Part shown: positions 34,868 to 43,667 of the stretch, one piece after another
How positions within the stretch are numbered: position 1 is the first letter of the stretch
Layout: each line of letters starts with the position of its first letter
DNA from: CAVRAZ01 sp963719135
GTDB lineage: Bacteria; Pseudomonadota; Gammaproteobacteria; DSM-19610
Assembly (NCBI GenBank): GCA_963719135.1
Contig: CAVRAZ010000005.1
Coordinates: forward strand, 124,001-188,000
DNA: 64,000 nucleotides
Direction of reading: 5' to 3'
The notes under the pieces: model-generated
Database searches by the model: none
What the model was told of the DNA's origin: nothing
What the model saw: the letters and a program-made list of their open reading frames with translations, nothing else
Position numbers and translations under genes: made by a program

Positions 34868-36640
34868 CTAGTGCGGCTCCCTGGGCCGGGCCGGCCGGCG
34901 CGCTCCAACCAACTGGGCGAACTCCTCTTTTTCCGCGTCACTGAGGGTGTTGATCGGCTTTTGCCGCAGTAGTTCCAGACGCATTCCCACATACCTTTGT
35001 TCCAATATGTCGATGATCCCGCGCAGTTCGAAGGCATAATCGATGTCCGCCTCTTCCGGCGTTTCCGCCGCCAGTTTCGCCAGGTGCTTTTCCTCCGGGC
35101 GGCCGCGCCAGTGCTCCAGGATCTGTCCCAACCGATAATTCGGGTGCGCGTGCAACAATTCAAGGAGTTCCGTCAGTAGGGGAATGCCGGCCAGGTCCAG
35201 GTGCTGCCAGGCGGCGGGCAGTTCGACCAGGCCGGCCAGTCGCGGTTCCCGCAACAGCAGTCCGATCGCCGTCCGGACGGGCGACCGGGTGCCGGACGGC
35301 CGTCGGCGCGGCCGGCGTTTCCGGTCGTCGCGTTGCGGTGATTCCTTTCCGAAGATGCGTTCCCGGATCAGGGCGCCGCTCATATGTGTCAGGTCCGCTA
35401 GCCGGTCGGACATCATGTCGCGGAACAAACTGTCGGGCAATTTCAGCAGCAGCGGTCTGGCCAATTCCGCCAGTCGCGCCTTGCCGTCGATGCTGGTCAT
35501 ATCGACTTGGCGACACAGTGCTTCAAATAGAAACGTGGAAAGTGGGATTGATTCGACAATCCGTTTTTGGAAGGTTTCGGCGCCTTCCTTACGCACCAGC
35601 GAGTCGGGATCTTCGCCCTCTGGAACGAATAGAAAACGCGCTTCGCGGCCTTCGCGCATGACCGGCAGCGCGTTCTCCAGTGCGCGCCAGGCGGCCTTGC
35701 GGCCGGCCTCGTCGCCGTCGAAGCAGAACACGACTTCGGGAACCATCCGGAACAGCTGCTCGAGATGTTCCGCCGTGGCCGACGTGCCCAGCGTCGCAAC
35801 CGTGTTGGCGATGCCGTGCTGGGCCAGTGCGACCACGTCCATGTAGCCTTCGACGACGATGAGGTAGTCGAGGTGGCGCTCCGCCTGGCGCGCCTCGAAC
35901 AACCCGTACAGCTCCCTGCCCTTGTGGAAGACCGCGCTTTCCGGGCTGTTCATGTACTTTGGCTTTTCGTCACCCAGCACGCGGCCGCCGAAACCGACCA
36001 CCCGGCCGCGCCGGTCGCGGATGGGGAACATGATGCGGTCCCGGAAACGGTCGTAGGCGGAGCCGTTGTCGCGCAGGATCAGCAGGCCCAGGTCAACGGC
36101 CGCCTTTTGTTCGGCGGGGTCGGCTTTGAACGCGTCCGCCAGGGAGTCCCAGCCGGGCGGCGCAAAGCCGATACCGAAGCGCTTCGCGATCTCGCCGCTC
36201 AGGCCGCGCGCCTTCAGATAGCCGACCGCGCGTTGCGCGTCGGGGTGTTCGCGCAGTTGGCGCCGGAAGTGATGGTCGGCCTTGTCCAGGATAGGCAGAT
36301 AGTCGGGGCCTTCGCGCGGCATCGGTTCGCCGGGCACGGTTTCGCGCGGCACGTCCACACCGACGCCGCGCGCCAGTTCCTCGATGGCGTCGGGGAATTC
36401 CAGATGGTCGTAGTCCATCAGAAAACCGATGGTGCTGCCGTGCGCCCCGCAGCCGAAGCAGTGGTAGAACTGCTTGCTCGGGCTGACCGTGAAGGAGGGT
36501 GTCTTTTCGTTGTGGAACGGGCAGCAGGCCACGTAGTCACGGCCGGCTTTCTTCAGCGGCACACGCCTGTCTATGACCTCGACGATGTCGACCCGGTTGA
36601 GCAGATCGTCGATGAAGCTTTGTGGGATACGGCCCGCCAT
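34868..36640 (-). CDS. dnaG: DNA primase DnaG
   Basis: From the ATG at 36640 the protein has 590 residues. The N-terminal CHC2 zinc finger shows CCPFHNEKTPSFTVSP and YHCFGCGAHGSTIGFLM. The Toprim domain has VVEGYMDVVALAQHGI and CFDGDEAGRKAAWRA, the acidic metal-binding residues. The C-terminal 150 residues form the helicase-binding domain that contacts DnaB. It makes RNA primers for replication. An upstream in-frame ATG would add eight residues with no clear benefit. It lies between yqeY and rpoD. Confidence 0.97.
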   Translation of the reverse strand: MAGRIPQSFIDDLLNRVDIVEVIDRRVPLKKAGRDYVACCPFHNEKTPSFTVSPSKQFYHCFGCGAHGSTIGFLMDYDHLEFPDAIEELARGVGVDVPRETVPGEPMPREGPDYLPILDKADHHFRRQLREHPDAQRAVGYLKARGLSGEIAKRFGIGFAPPGWDSLADAFKADPAEQKAAVDLGLLILRDNGSAYDRFRDRIMFPIRDRRGRVVGFGGRVLGDEKPKYMNSPESAVFHKGRELYGLFEARQAERHLDYLIVVEGYMDVVALAQHGIANTVATLGTSATAEHLEQLFRMVPEVVFCFDGDEAGRKAAWRALENALPVMREGREARFLFVPEGEDPDSLVRKEGAETFQKRIVESIPLSTFLFEALCRQVDMTSIDGKARLAELARPLLLKLPDSLFRDMMSDRLADLTHMSGALIRERIFGKESPQRDDRKRRPRRRPSGTRSPVRTAIGLLLREPRLAGLVELPAAWQHLDLAGIPLLTELLELLHAHPNYRLGQILEHWRGRPEEKHLAKLAAETPEEADIDYAFELRGIIDILEQRYVGMRLELLRQKPINTLSDAEKEEFAQLVGARRPARPREPH

Positions 36641-36765
36641 GGCGCGTATGCTAAGTGAAGGCAATCACGGGGTCAGCCGGCGGCCCTGCCGGGTCCCGGC
36701 CGCCGCGGGCGGCAACCGATCGCGGTGGATGCGAGGGTTGCTCGCGCATGCCGGGTCTGAGATTC

Positions 36766-37212
36766 TCAGGCGCCCAGGCGTGACTTGATGCGGCCGCTCA
36801 CCGCGCCCATGTCGGCCCGGCCCTGCAGTTGGGGTTTCAGAATACCCATGAGTTTGCCCATGTCCTTGATGGAGCCGGCGCCGGTCGTTCTTACCGCGTC
36901 GTCGATCAGGGCATCGATTTCGTCATCGGTCAGCGGCTTGGGCAGGTAGGTCTGGATCACGCCGAGTTCGAACGTCTCCTGGTCGGCGAGATCGGTGCGT
37001 CCGGCTTTGGTGTATTGTTCGATCGATTCGCGGCGCTGCTTGGACATCTTGTCGAGCACCGCGAGCACCTGCGTATCGTCGAGTTCTATGCGTTCGTCGA
37101 CCTCGCGCTGCTTGACCGCCGCCAGGATCAGCCGGACGACGCCCAGGCGTGCCTTGTCGCCGCCGCGCATGGCATCCTTCATATCGGTCTGAATGCGTTC
37201 CTTGAGTGACAT
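36766..37212 (-). CDS. yqeY: GatB/YqeY domain protein
   Basis: The 148-residue protein matches YqeY throughout: MSLKERIQTDMKDAMRGGDK at the start, VRLILAAVKQREVDERIEL, and QTYLPKPLTDDEIDALIDDA. A GSIKDMGKLMGILKPQLQGR segment near the end is the tRNA-interacting-like helical part shared with the GatB tail. YqeY is thought to help with tRNA amidation or another tRNA-related step, but its exact role is not settled. It lies in the standard gammaproteobacterial place between rpsU (31 bases upstream) and dnaG. Confidence 0.93.
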   Translation of the reverse strand: MSLKERIQTDMKDAMRGGDKARLGVVRLILAAVKQREVDERIELDDTQVLAVLDKMSKQRRESIEQYTKAGRTDLADQETFELGVIQTYLPKPLTDDEIDALIDDAVRTTGAGSIKDMGKLMGILKPQLQGRADMGAVSGRIKSRLGA

Positions 37213-37243
37213 CCGCCGGCGGGCGTCGGAAAAGGGGGGCGGT

Positions 37244-37459
37244 TCAGTACAGGCGGACGCGGCGCGTCTGGTCGCGCGATACTTTCTTCAACTGGCGCTT
37301 GACGGCGGCGGCCTGCTTGCGTTTGCGTTCCTGGGTCGGTTTCTCGTAAAACTCGCGGCGGCGAACTTCGGACAGGACGCCGGCCTTTTCGCAGGCGCGC
37401 TTGAAGCGGCGCATCGCGACTTCGAAGGGCTCGTTTTCTCTAACACGTACGTAAGGCAT
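37244..37459 (-). CDS. rpsU: 30S ribosomal protein S21
   Basis: The 71-residue basic protein is a near-typical bS21: PYVRVRENEPFEVAMRRFKR at the start, EKAGVLSEVRRREFYEKPT in the middle and an arginine/lysine-rich tail. It is the first gene of the macromolecular synthesis operon. The ATG at 37459 is preceded by AGAGGTGG as ribosome-binding site. Longer frames upstream would cross the promoter and are rejected. Confidence 0.96.
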   Translation of the reverse strand: MPYVRVRENEPFEVAMRRFKRACEKAGVLSEVRRREFYEKPTQERKRKQAAAVKRQLKKVSRDQTRRVRLY

Positions 37460-37494
37460 GAAGCCATCCACCTCTGGGGGATAAAAGGGCGCAA

Positions 37495-37523
37495 ATTGTA
37501 ACAGCGTGGCGAATGAAGGTAAA
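37495..37523 (-). promoter_or_regulatory. Sigma70-type promoter of the rpsU-yqeY-dnaG-rpoD operon
   Basis: On the minus strand TTTACC (37518-37523), a 17-base spacer and TACAAT (37495-37500, one mismatch to TATAAT) lie 36 bases upstream of the rpsU start. The position and spacing fit the main operon promoter. The divergent tsaD promoter must overlap this 105-base gap. Confidence 0.6.
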
Positions 37524-37564
37524 ACCCCGTTTGCGCCGACGGCCGGGGGCCGTACCATACGAGC

Positions 37565-38581
37565 ATGCGTGTTCTGGGTGTTGAGACTTCCTGTGACGAA
37601 ACCGGCGTGGCGCTGTACGACAGCGAACGGGGACTGGAGGCGCATGCCCTGTACACGCAGGTCGGGCTGCATGCCGACTACGGTGGCGTCGTGCCCGAAC
37701 TGGCCTCCCGTGACCACATCCGCAAGCTGCTGCCGCTGATTCGACAAGTTATTGAACAAGCAAGCGTTTCCGTCACGGCAATCGACGGCCTTGCCTATAC
37801 GGCCGGACCGGGGCTGGTCGGCGCCCTGCTGGTCGGCGCCAGTGTAGCCCGTTCGCTGGCCTGGGCGCTGGGGTTGCCGGCGGTCGCAGTTCATCACATG
37901 GAGGGGCACCTGCTGGCGCCCATGCTCGACGATCCGGCGCCGGCGTTTCCGTTCATCGCCCTGCTCGTGTCGGGCGGTCACAGCATGCTGGTCGACGTGC
38001 GCGCGCTCGGCGACTACCGGATTCTGGGCGACACACTCGACGACGCCGCCGGCGAGGCCTTCGACAAGACGGCGAAACTGCTGGGGCTGGGCTATCCGGG
38101 CGGACCCGCGCTCGCCGGACTTGCCCGCAGCGGCAACCCCTCCCGGTTCCAGTTTCCCCGCCCCATGACCGACCGACCCGGACTCGACTTCAGTTTCAGC
38201 GGACTGAAAACGTTCACGCTGACCACGGCCCGGGCGCAGGGAGACGATCCGCAGACGAAGGCCGATATCGCCCGCGCCTTCGAGGACGCCGTGGTCGATA
38301 CGCTGGCCATCAAGTGCCGCCGGGCGTTGGCGCAGACCGGCGGAACCCGGCTGGTGATCGCCGGCGGCGTCGGCGCCAACCTGTCGTTGCGAAGCCGGCT
38401 AAACCGCGTGGCGGAAGAAACCGGCAGCCAGGTGTTCTATCCGCGCATCGAGTTCTGTACCGACAACGGCGCGATGATCGCCTTCGCCGGCGCCCGCCGC
38501 CTGGCGGCGGGCCAGCGCGAATCGGCGGCCATCGAGGTCCGGCCGCGGTGGGCGCTGGATACACTGACTGCGCCGGGCTGA
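37565..38581 (+). CDS. tsaD: tRNA threonylcarbamoyladenosine transferase TsaD
   Basis: The 338-residue protein begins RVLGVETSCDETGVALYD and contains VHHMEGHLLAP (HxxxH metal-binding motif), ALLVSGGHSMLVDV, and IAGGVGANLSLRSRL in the ASKHA ATPase fold. TsaD transfers the threonylcarbamoyl group onto A37 of ANN-decoding tRNAs, working with TsaB, TsaC and TsaE. The gene is divergent from rpsU, the usual arrangement in gammaproteobacteria. The length and motifs are complete. Confidence 0.97.
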   Translation: MRVLGVETSCDETGVALYDSERGLEAHALYTQVGLHADYGGVVPELASRDHIRKLLPLIRQVIEQASVSVTAIDGLAYTAGPGLVGALLVGASVARSLAWALGLPAVAVHHMEGHLLAPMLDDPAPAFPFIALLVSGGHSMLVDVRALGDYRILGDTLDDAAGEAFDKTAKLLGLGYPGGPALAGLARSGNPSRFQFPRPMTDRPGLDFSFSGLKTFTLTTARAQGDDPQTKADIARAFEDAVVDTLAIKCRRALAQTGGTRLVIAGGVGANLSLRSRLNRVAEETGSQVFYPRIEFCTDNGAMIAFAGARRLAAGQRESAAIEVRPRWALDTLTAPG

Positions 38582-38582
38582 A

Positions 38583-38966
38583 TTAACCGCGAAGGACGCA
38601 TCGGACGCGAAGGTAAGACCCCTTAACCACAAAGCACACAAAGGCCACGAAGGTTAGAAATTGTCTACTCGTCAGCGTGCGCGAAAGGTCCTTTGGTTTA
38701 CCGGTTCGATTCGGGTCCGTGGAAATCGGCAAATGTTTGGTCAAGTGTCCTGTACTTCGAATGCAATTTGGATGCGGCAACTGCTTGAAGAAGACTCTGA
38801 TCCAAGTGCCATTGCGAGGAACGCCGTAGCGAACCAATCAACTCGGAGTTCCGCAATTGCGCCGCCCGCCGTGAACAACTGGAATGGTCCGACAACTTGG
38901 AGGTTCGGCTTGAGTTTTGTAACCTTTGTGTGCTTTGTGGTTAAGGCGTTTTTCCTTCGCGGTTGA
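38583..38966. repeat. Inverted-repeat (MITE-like) element, copy 3, with two-module arms
   Basis: This is a larger copy (384 bp). The left arm holds two modules in tandem, one starting TTAACCGCGAAGGACG at 38583 and one starting TTAACCACAAAGCACAC at 38623. The right arm (38919-38966) is the inverted copy of both, in mirrored order. The core of about 260 bp has no convincing gene. It fills the gap between tsaD and plsY. Confidence 0.78.
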
Positions 38967-38990
38967 GAATAGCGAGCGAACCGAACAGGA

Positions 38991-39581
38991 TCACCCCTTG
39001 GTTATCCGGCCCTCGGTACCGGTCATCAGGTTCCGGATATTGGAGCGGTGGCGCCAGAAGAGCAGCGCGGCCATGAAGATCGCGGCGGCGAGCAGGGCCG
39101 GTTCCGGGTACAGCCACCCGATGTAGAGCGGGGTCAGCAGTATCGCGACCAGGGCGGCCAGCGACGATATCTTGAAAACCCGGGCCACGACCAGCCAGGT
39201 GGCGATGGTCAGCAGGCCGACCATCCAGTGCAGGCCGAGCAGCACACCCAGCGCGGTGGCGACTCCCTTGCCCCCGCGGAAGCCGAAAAACACCGGAAAC
39301 AGGTGGCCTAGAAAGGCCGCCGTTGCGACCAGCGACTGGATCAGGATGTCCGCGTTCAGCGCGCGCGCGATCAACACCGGCACAAGGCCCTTCAACATAT
39401 CACCGGCCAGCGTGACGGCCGCGGCTTTCTTGCCGCCGAAGCGCAGGACGTTGGTCGCGCCCGGATTGCCTGAACCCTGTTCGCGCGGGTCGGGCAGACC
39501 CAACAGTCGGCAGACGATGATCGCGGACGACAGGCTGCCGAACAGGTAACCCGCCAGAATCAGCAGAACGTTGATCAACAT
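38991..39581 (-). CDS. plsY: Acyl-phosphate:glycerol-3-phosphate acyltransferase PlsY
   Basis: The 196-residue protein has five or more membrane helices with the three PlsY motifs: GYLFGSLSSAIIVC followed by a GSGNPGATNVLR segment, the loop with GFRGGKGVATALGV, and a last loop with WRHRSNIRNLMTGTE. PlsY transfers the acyl chain from acyl-phosphate to glycerol-3-phosphate, the first step of phospholipid synthesis. It is divergent from folB and follows tsaD in the opposite orientation, as in many gammaproteobacteria. Confidence 0.96.
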   Translation of the reverse strand: MLINVLLILAGYLFGSLSSAIIVCRLLGLPDPREQGSGNPGATNVLRFGGKKAAAVTLAGDMLKGLVPVLIARALNADILIQSLVATAAFLGHLFPVFFGFRGGKGVATALGVLLGLHWMVGLLTIATWLVVARVFKISSLAALVAILLTPLYIGWLYPEPALLAAAIFMAALLFWRHRSNIRNLMTGTEGRITKG

Positions 39582-39685
39582 CGGCCTATTGGAATGCTTT
39601 GGGCCGGTTCGGTCAAGCCGGATTCGGCTGGTTCGCGGTCGGCAAAGGGTTTATAGTGCGAGGTCTGCAATCACGGTTTTTCCCT

Positions 39686-40042
39686 GTGGATATTGTGTTC
39701 ATCAAGGGCCTCCGCGTCAGCACCCTGATCGGCGTGTACGCCTGGGAACGCACTATCCGCCAGAGCCTGATCATCGATCTCGAAATGGCCACGGACATTC
39801 GCGCCGCCGCGCGCAGCGACGCCATCGACGACGCGCTCGACTACAAGGCGGTTGCCGAACGTATCAAGGTGTTTGCCGCGCAACAGACGTTTCGACTGGT
39901 CGAGACGCTGGCGGAGCGGTTGAGTCAGTTGCTGCTGGACGAATTCAAGCTGGCGTGGCTGCGGCTGCGCGTCGACAAGGCCGGCGCGCTGCGCGACGGC
40001 GCGGGGGTGGGTGTGGTGATAGAACGGGGCGTGCGGAGTTGA
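39686..40042 (+). CDS. folB: Dihydroneopterin aldolase FolB
   Basis: Using the GTG at 39686 the protein is 118 residues, the usual FolB length, and begins DIVFIKGLRVSTLIGVYAWE. The pterin-binding glutamate and the LDYKAVAERIKVF, FRLVETLAERLS and VRVDKAGALRDG-type segments of the family are present. FolB converts dihydroneopterin to 6-hydroxymethyl-dihydropterin in folate synthesis. An ATG at 39599 would add 29 residues that do not look like FolB. It is four bases from folK, so the two steps are made together. Confidence 0.9.
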   Translation: MDIVFIKGLRVSTLIGVYAWERTIRQSLIIDLEMATDIRAAARSDAIDDALDYKAVAERIKVFAAQQTFRLVETLAERLSQLLLDEFKLAWLRLRVDKAGALRDGAGVGVVIERGVRS

Positions 40043-40046
40043 GTCC

Positions 40047-40529
40047 ATGGCACGTGTGTATGTAAGCGTCGGCAGTAACCTGGAGCGGGAAAAGAACATA
40101 CGTTCCGCGCTGTCCGCGCTGGAGCGGCGGTTCGGGCCGCTGGAGCGCTCCCGCGTCTATGAGACCGAGTCGGTCGGTTTCGAGGGCTTCGCCTTCTACA
40201 ACCTGGTCGTGAGTTTGGAAACGGAACTCGATCCGCACGCCGTGGTCGCCGCGCTGCGCGAAATCGAGGACCGGCACGGCCGCGAGCGCACGGGCAAGCG
40301 GTTCAGCGACCGCACGCTGGACCTGGACCTGCTGCTTTACGAAGACCGCATAGTGAACACGCCGGACCTGGCGCTGCCGCGTGACGAAATACTGAAATAC
40401 GCCTTCGTCCTCGGCCCGCTGGCCGAGATTGCCGGCGAAGAGCTGCATCCGGTCGAGGGGCAGACGTATCAGGCGCTGTGGGATGCCTTCGATTCCTCGA
40501 CCCAGCGCATGACGCCGGTCAGATTCTGA
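40047..40529 (+). CDS. folK: 6-hydroxymethyl-dihydropterin pyrophosphokinase FolK
   Basis: The 160-residue protein starts ARVYVSVGSNLEREKNIRSA and contains FYNLVVSLETEL and RHGRERTGKRFSDRTLDLDL, with the R...D.DL motif that binds ATP and magnesium. FolK makes the pterin pyrophosphate used by dihydropteroate synthase. It is the second gene of the folB-folK pair. The next gene starts nine bases after its stop. Confidence 0.95.
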   Translation: MARVYVSVGSNLEREKNIRSALSALERRFGPLERSRVYETESVGFEGFAFYNLVVSLETELDPHAVVAALREIEDRHGRERTGKRFSDRTLDLDLLLYEDRIVNTPDLALPRDEILKYAFVLGPLAEIAGEELHPVEGQTYQALWDAFDSSTQRMTPVRF

Positions 40530-40537
40530 GCGCGCGC

Positions 40538-41719
40538 GTGAACCCGTTTCCGGAGGGCCTGCCCCGCCCGGATGGCGACGCGCTGGAACTCAGCGCGCGG
40601 CTGTTCGACGTCATCGCCGGCGAAATCAGCGCAAGCGGCGGCGCGATTCCGTTCGACCGGTACATGGAACTCGCGCTGTACCGGCCGGGCCTGGGTTATT
40701 ACTCGAACGGTTCGCGCAAATTCGGCGCGGCCGGTGATTTCGTCACCGCGCCCGAAGTCAGCGACCTGTTCGGCCGCTGTGTGGCGCGTTCTGTCGGTCC
40801 GCCGCTGCGGTCCCTGTCCTCGCCCCGGGTGCTCGAACTCGGCGCCGGCCGCGGCTTGCTGGCGGTGGACCTGTTGCGCGAACTCGCGGCGCTCGAAGCG
40901 CTGCCGGAGCGCTATCTGATCCTCGATCGCAGCGGTGAACTGCGCGAACGCCAGCGCGCCCGGTTCCAGGTGGACATTCCGCAGTTTGCAGAACGGATAG
41001 GCTGGCTGGACAGTCTTCCGGAAGACGGCTTCGACGGTGTCGTTCTCGGCAATGAAGTCGTCGACGCGTTTCCGGTGAAGCGCTTCTGCTTTACCGGCGT
41101 TGCGATCGTCGAGTTGGGTGTGGGCATGCGCGACGGCGCGCTGGTCGAGGTGACGCTGCCGGCGGCCGACGAGCGGCTGGTCGACGCTGTGAACGGTCTT
41201 GCCTGCGGCGCCGGCTGGCCGCCCGGTTACACGTCGGAGTGGTGTCCGGTCATCGAACCCTGGCTGGAGGCGCTGGGCAGGACCTTGCGCAACGGCGTGC
41301 TGCTGTTGGTCGACTACGGGTACGGCCGCGCCGAGTACTACCATCCGCAGCGGATCGCCGGCACGCTCATGTGTCACTACCGCCACCGCGTTCATGCCGA
41401 CCCGCTGGTGTTGCCGGGCCTGCAGGACATCACCAGCCACGTCGATTTCAGCCGCCTGGCCGATGCCGCGGCACCGGCCGGCCTGCGGTTGTCCGGTTAC
41501 GCCACGCAGGCGTTCTATTTGATCGACAACGGCCTGCAGTCCCTGCTCGAATCCTCCGATTCCGCCGATCAGCGTGCTTTCCTGCGCCGCATGAGCGAAG
41601 TCAAGACGCTGACGTTGCCCGGCGAGATGGGAGAACGGTTCAAGGTCATCGCCTGGCGCAAGGGCGCGGCCGAGCCGGTTTCGGGATTTGCATCGCAGGA
41701 CTTGCGCGGCCGTTTATAG
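40538..41719 (+). CDS. MidA/NDUFAF7-family (COG1565) SAM-dependent methyltransferase
   Basis: With a GTG start at 40538 the protein is 393 residues. The N-terminal motif IPFDRYMELALYRPGLGYY and KFGAAGDFVTAPEVSDLFG identify the family. VLELGAGRGLLAVDLL is the SAM-binding glycine motif, and VVLGNEVVDAFPVKRF is its second conserved patch. Mitochondrial relatives (NDUFAF7) methylate an arginine of the complex I 49-kDa subunit. The bacterial substrate is not established, though the presence of a NuoD-like protein elsewhere in this window is worth noting. A longer start at 40478 would overlap folK. Confidence 0.88.
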   Translation: MNPFPEGLPRPDGDALELSARLFDVIAGEISASGGAIPFDRYMELALYRPGLGYYSNGSRKFGAAGDFVTAPEVSDLFGRCVARSVGPPLRSLSSPRVLELGAGRGLLAVDLLRELAALEALPERYLILDRSGELRERQRARFQVDIPQFAERIGWLDSLPEDGFDGVVLGNEVVDAFPVKRFCFTGVAIVELGVGMRDGALVEVTLPAADERLVDAVNGLACGAGWPPGYTSEWCPVIEPWLEALGRTLRNGVLLLVDYGYGRAEYYHPQRIAGTLMCHYRHRVHADPLVLPGLQDITSHVDFSRLADAAAPAGLRLSGYATQAFYLIDNGLQSLLESSDSADQRAFLRRMSEVKTLTLPGEMGERFKVIAWRKGAAEPVSGFASQDLRGRL

Positions 41720-41762
41720 TCGTTCGGCGTCCCGAGTTCTACGGCATGCCTCCGGTCGGTCC

Positions 41763-42566
41763 ATGGATATGTTACACACCCTGATACTCGCGCTGGTGCG
41801 CGGCCTGACCGAATTCCTGCCGGTTTCCGGTGCCGCGCACCTGCAGCTTGTCACCGCACTGACGAGCGCGGCCGAGCCGGGCCCGGCGTTCGAATTCGGC
41901 GTTCATCTGGGTCTGCTTGGCGGCGTGACGCTGTATTTGCGTCACGACCTCGCCGCCATGACCGGCGGCTGGGTGCAGGCGCGGAAGAACCGCATTCCCA
42001 ACGACGACTCGCGCCTGGTCCACGCGGTGGCGCTCGGCGTGCTGCCGTGGGCCATCGCGCGGCTGCTCGCCGGCGACGCTGCCGGTGCGGGGCTGAATTC
42101 ACCGATGATCGTCGCGGCGACGGCGCTGGCGTTCGCGCTTGCGCTGGGGTGGGCCGATGCGCGCGGCAGGCAGTTGCGCTGCGAATACCGGATACGCCGG
42201 GTGGACGTGCTCGCGATCGGCTGCGCCCAGGTGCTCGCGCTGGTGCCGGGCGTGCCCCGCGCCGGCGTCACCATGGCCGCCGGGCGGATGACGGGCCTGG
42301 ACCGCAAGGCCGCCGCGCGCTTTTCGTTCCTGCTGTCGATACCGGCCCTCGCGCTCGAAGCCGGCCGCGACCTGCCGATCCCGGGCGACACCGCCCTTGC
42401 ATCTTACGGGTTGTCGCCGCTGGCCGGCGCCGGTGTCGCGGCGGTCAGCGCCTATCTCGCTATCCACGTCTTTCTCAAATTGCTCGATGCCTTCGGCATG
42501 CGGCCGTTCAGCGTTTACCAGCTCGTCATCTGCGCCGTCCTGTTCGTTGCCGCCGGTGCGTCCTAG
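41763..42566 (+). CDS. UppP/BacA-like undecaprenyl-diphosphatase homologue with altered active site
   Basis: The 267-residue membrane protein has the UppP fold with about eight helices, but both active-site motifs are changed. The first reads VRGLTEFLPVSGAAHLQL, where UppP has EGLTEFLPVSSTGH. The first catalytic glutamate is arginine (13), the second is kept (17) and the histidine is kept (26). The second reads PGVPRAGVTMAAGRMTG in place of PGtSRSGaT, keeping the arginine but losing both serines. The enzyme normally removes a phosphate from undecaprenyl diphosphate. This protein may be a diverged or inactive paralogue with another UppP encoded elsewhere. Confidence 0.72.
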   Translation: MDMLHTLILALVRGLTEFLPVSGAAHLQLVTALTSAAEPGPAFEFGVHLGLLGGVTLYLRHDLAAMTGGWVQARKNRIPNDDSRLVHAVALGVLPWAIARLLAGDAAGAGLNSPMIVAATALAFALALGWADARGRQLRCEYRIRRVDVLAIGCAQVLALVPGVPRAGVTMAAGRMTGLDRKAAARFSFLLSIPALALEAGRDLPIPGDTALASYGLSPLAGAGVAAVSAYLAIHVFLKLLDAFGMRPFSVYQLVICAVLFVAAGAS

Positions 42567-42665
42567 ACATATCAGCCGGTATTTCCCGCTGTGTTCCTGG
42601 CGCGACGGAGCCCGCCGCGAAACTGGCGGCCGGTCATGACCGCGCCGACACCGGCTGAACGGGCG

Positions 42666-43559
42666 TCAGTCGGCGGCCAGCGACTGGCTCAGCCAGTCGG
42701 CGAACTTTGCGGGCTTCATGCGATAGATGTCTTTCGCCTGACGCAAGGCGTCGTCGACGAGCCCGTGGCGGCGGCCGGCGATCAGTCCCTGCATGATCGC
42801 CTCGTGCACCGGATCGTGCAGCAGGCCGTGACGGTGCAGGTACTCCGACAGCACAAACAGGTCGTGTGCGCGCCCCAGAGCCTCGCCGAGGCGGTCGAGT
42901 TTCTTGCAGAAGTGCTTGATCCGCTTGCGCCTGGGCGCGGCGAACAGCAGCAGTTGATACCAGAGGTATTTGACGTCCTTGCGCCAGGCGTGGCTCTTTT
43001 CGTCGTTCGCATCGATCTGCGCGCTGTGGTAGCCGTGCAGGCCGTCCCGGTAGACCTGTTCCACCGCGTCGATCATCCTGGCCTGATCGAATCCGGCCGG
43101 TTTCAGGGCGTGCAGCGCCTGTTCCAGACGCCGGAACTGGGGTGTCAGCCGGTCACGGAGCCGGGCGCTATCCTGCGCTTCCAGCGCCTCACGATAGTGG
43201 CGGTCGAGCGCATGCTCGATCGACGCGGTGGCGGCCTGCTTGAGGTAGGCCGCGGCCTCGTCGTGGATTTCGCGGAACGTGGCCAGCATGACGGCAGCAT
43301 CGCGAACGCCGCAGAGCTGGCGGCCGAAGTCCCGAACCTGCTGGTCCTGTTCGCGGAAGGCCTCGTCCGGCAGCGTGGGTCTCAGCAGGCGCAGCAGCGC
43401 GCGGAGTTTCTTGAGCGACGTTCGTGAAGCGTGGATGGCTTGGTCGAAGTCGGGGGATTCGCCGGAGACGCCTTGTCCGAGGTGGTGCGTCAACCGGCGC
43501 AGCGCGTCGTTCACTTGGTCCGGCAGCGGTTTGCCCGGATCCAGTCTGAGGTGGCTCAT
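42666..43559 (-). CDS. CHAD domain protein
   Basis: The 297-residue, all-helical protein contains IHASRTSLKKLRALLRLLRP and later HAWRKDVKYLWYQLLLF and LDRLGEALGRAHDLFVLSEY, the conserved histidine, lysine and arginine positions of CHAD domains (usually H..R...kklR and wrk..K.lry). CHAD domains bind inorganic polyphosphate, often next to a CYTH domain. No CYTH domain is attached here. The length is that of a single CHAD unit of two four-helix repeats. It is transcribed opposite to the uppP-like gene. Confidence 0.85.
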   Translation of the reverse strand: MSHLRLDPGKPLPDQVNDALRRLTHHLGQGVSGESPDFDQAIHASRTSLKKLRALLRLLRPTLPDEAFREQDQQVRDFGRQLCGVRDAAVMLATFREIHDEAAAYLKQAATASIEHALDRHYREALEAQDSARLRDRLTPQFRRLEQALHALKPAGFDQARMIDAVEQVYRDGLHGYHSAQIDANDEKSHAWRKDVKYLWYQLLLFAAPRRKRIKHFCKKLDRLGEALGRAHDLFVLSEYLHRHGLLHDPVHEAIMQGLIAGRRHGLVDDALRQAKDIYRMKPAKFADWLSQSLAAD

Positions 43560-43667
43560 CGGTGTCGTCCGCCGGGATAGCGGAAGCGGCGAAAGGCAAC
43601 CGCCGCGCCCCGGTCTGCGTGGACCTGCATTGCGCGCTGCGGTGATCCGGGCGGAACAGTGCGCGCT

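Noticed and set aside
38661..38966. Plus-strand frame of 101 codons within repeat copy 3
   Set aside because: Its last part translates the repeat arm (VTFVCFVVK-like), a known artefact of this repeat type. There is no ribosome-binding site and no homology I recognise.
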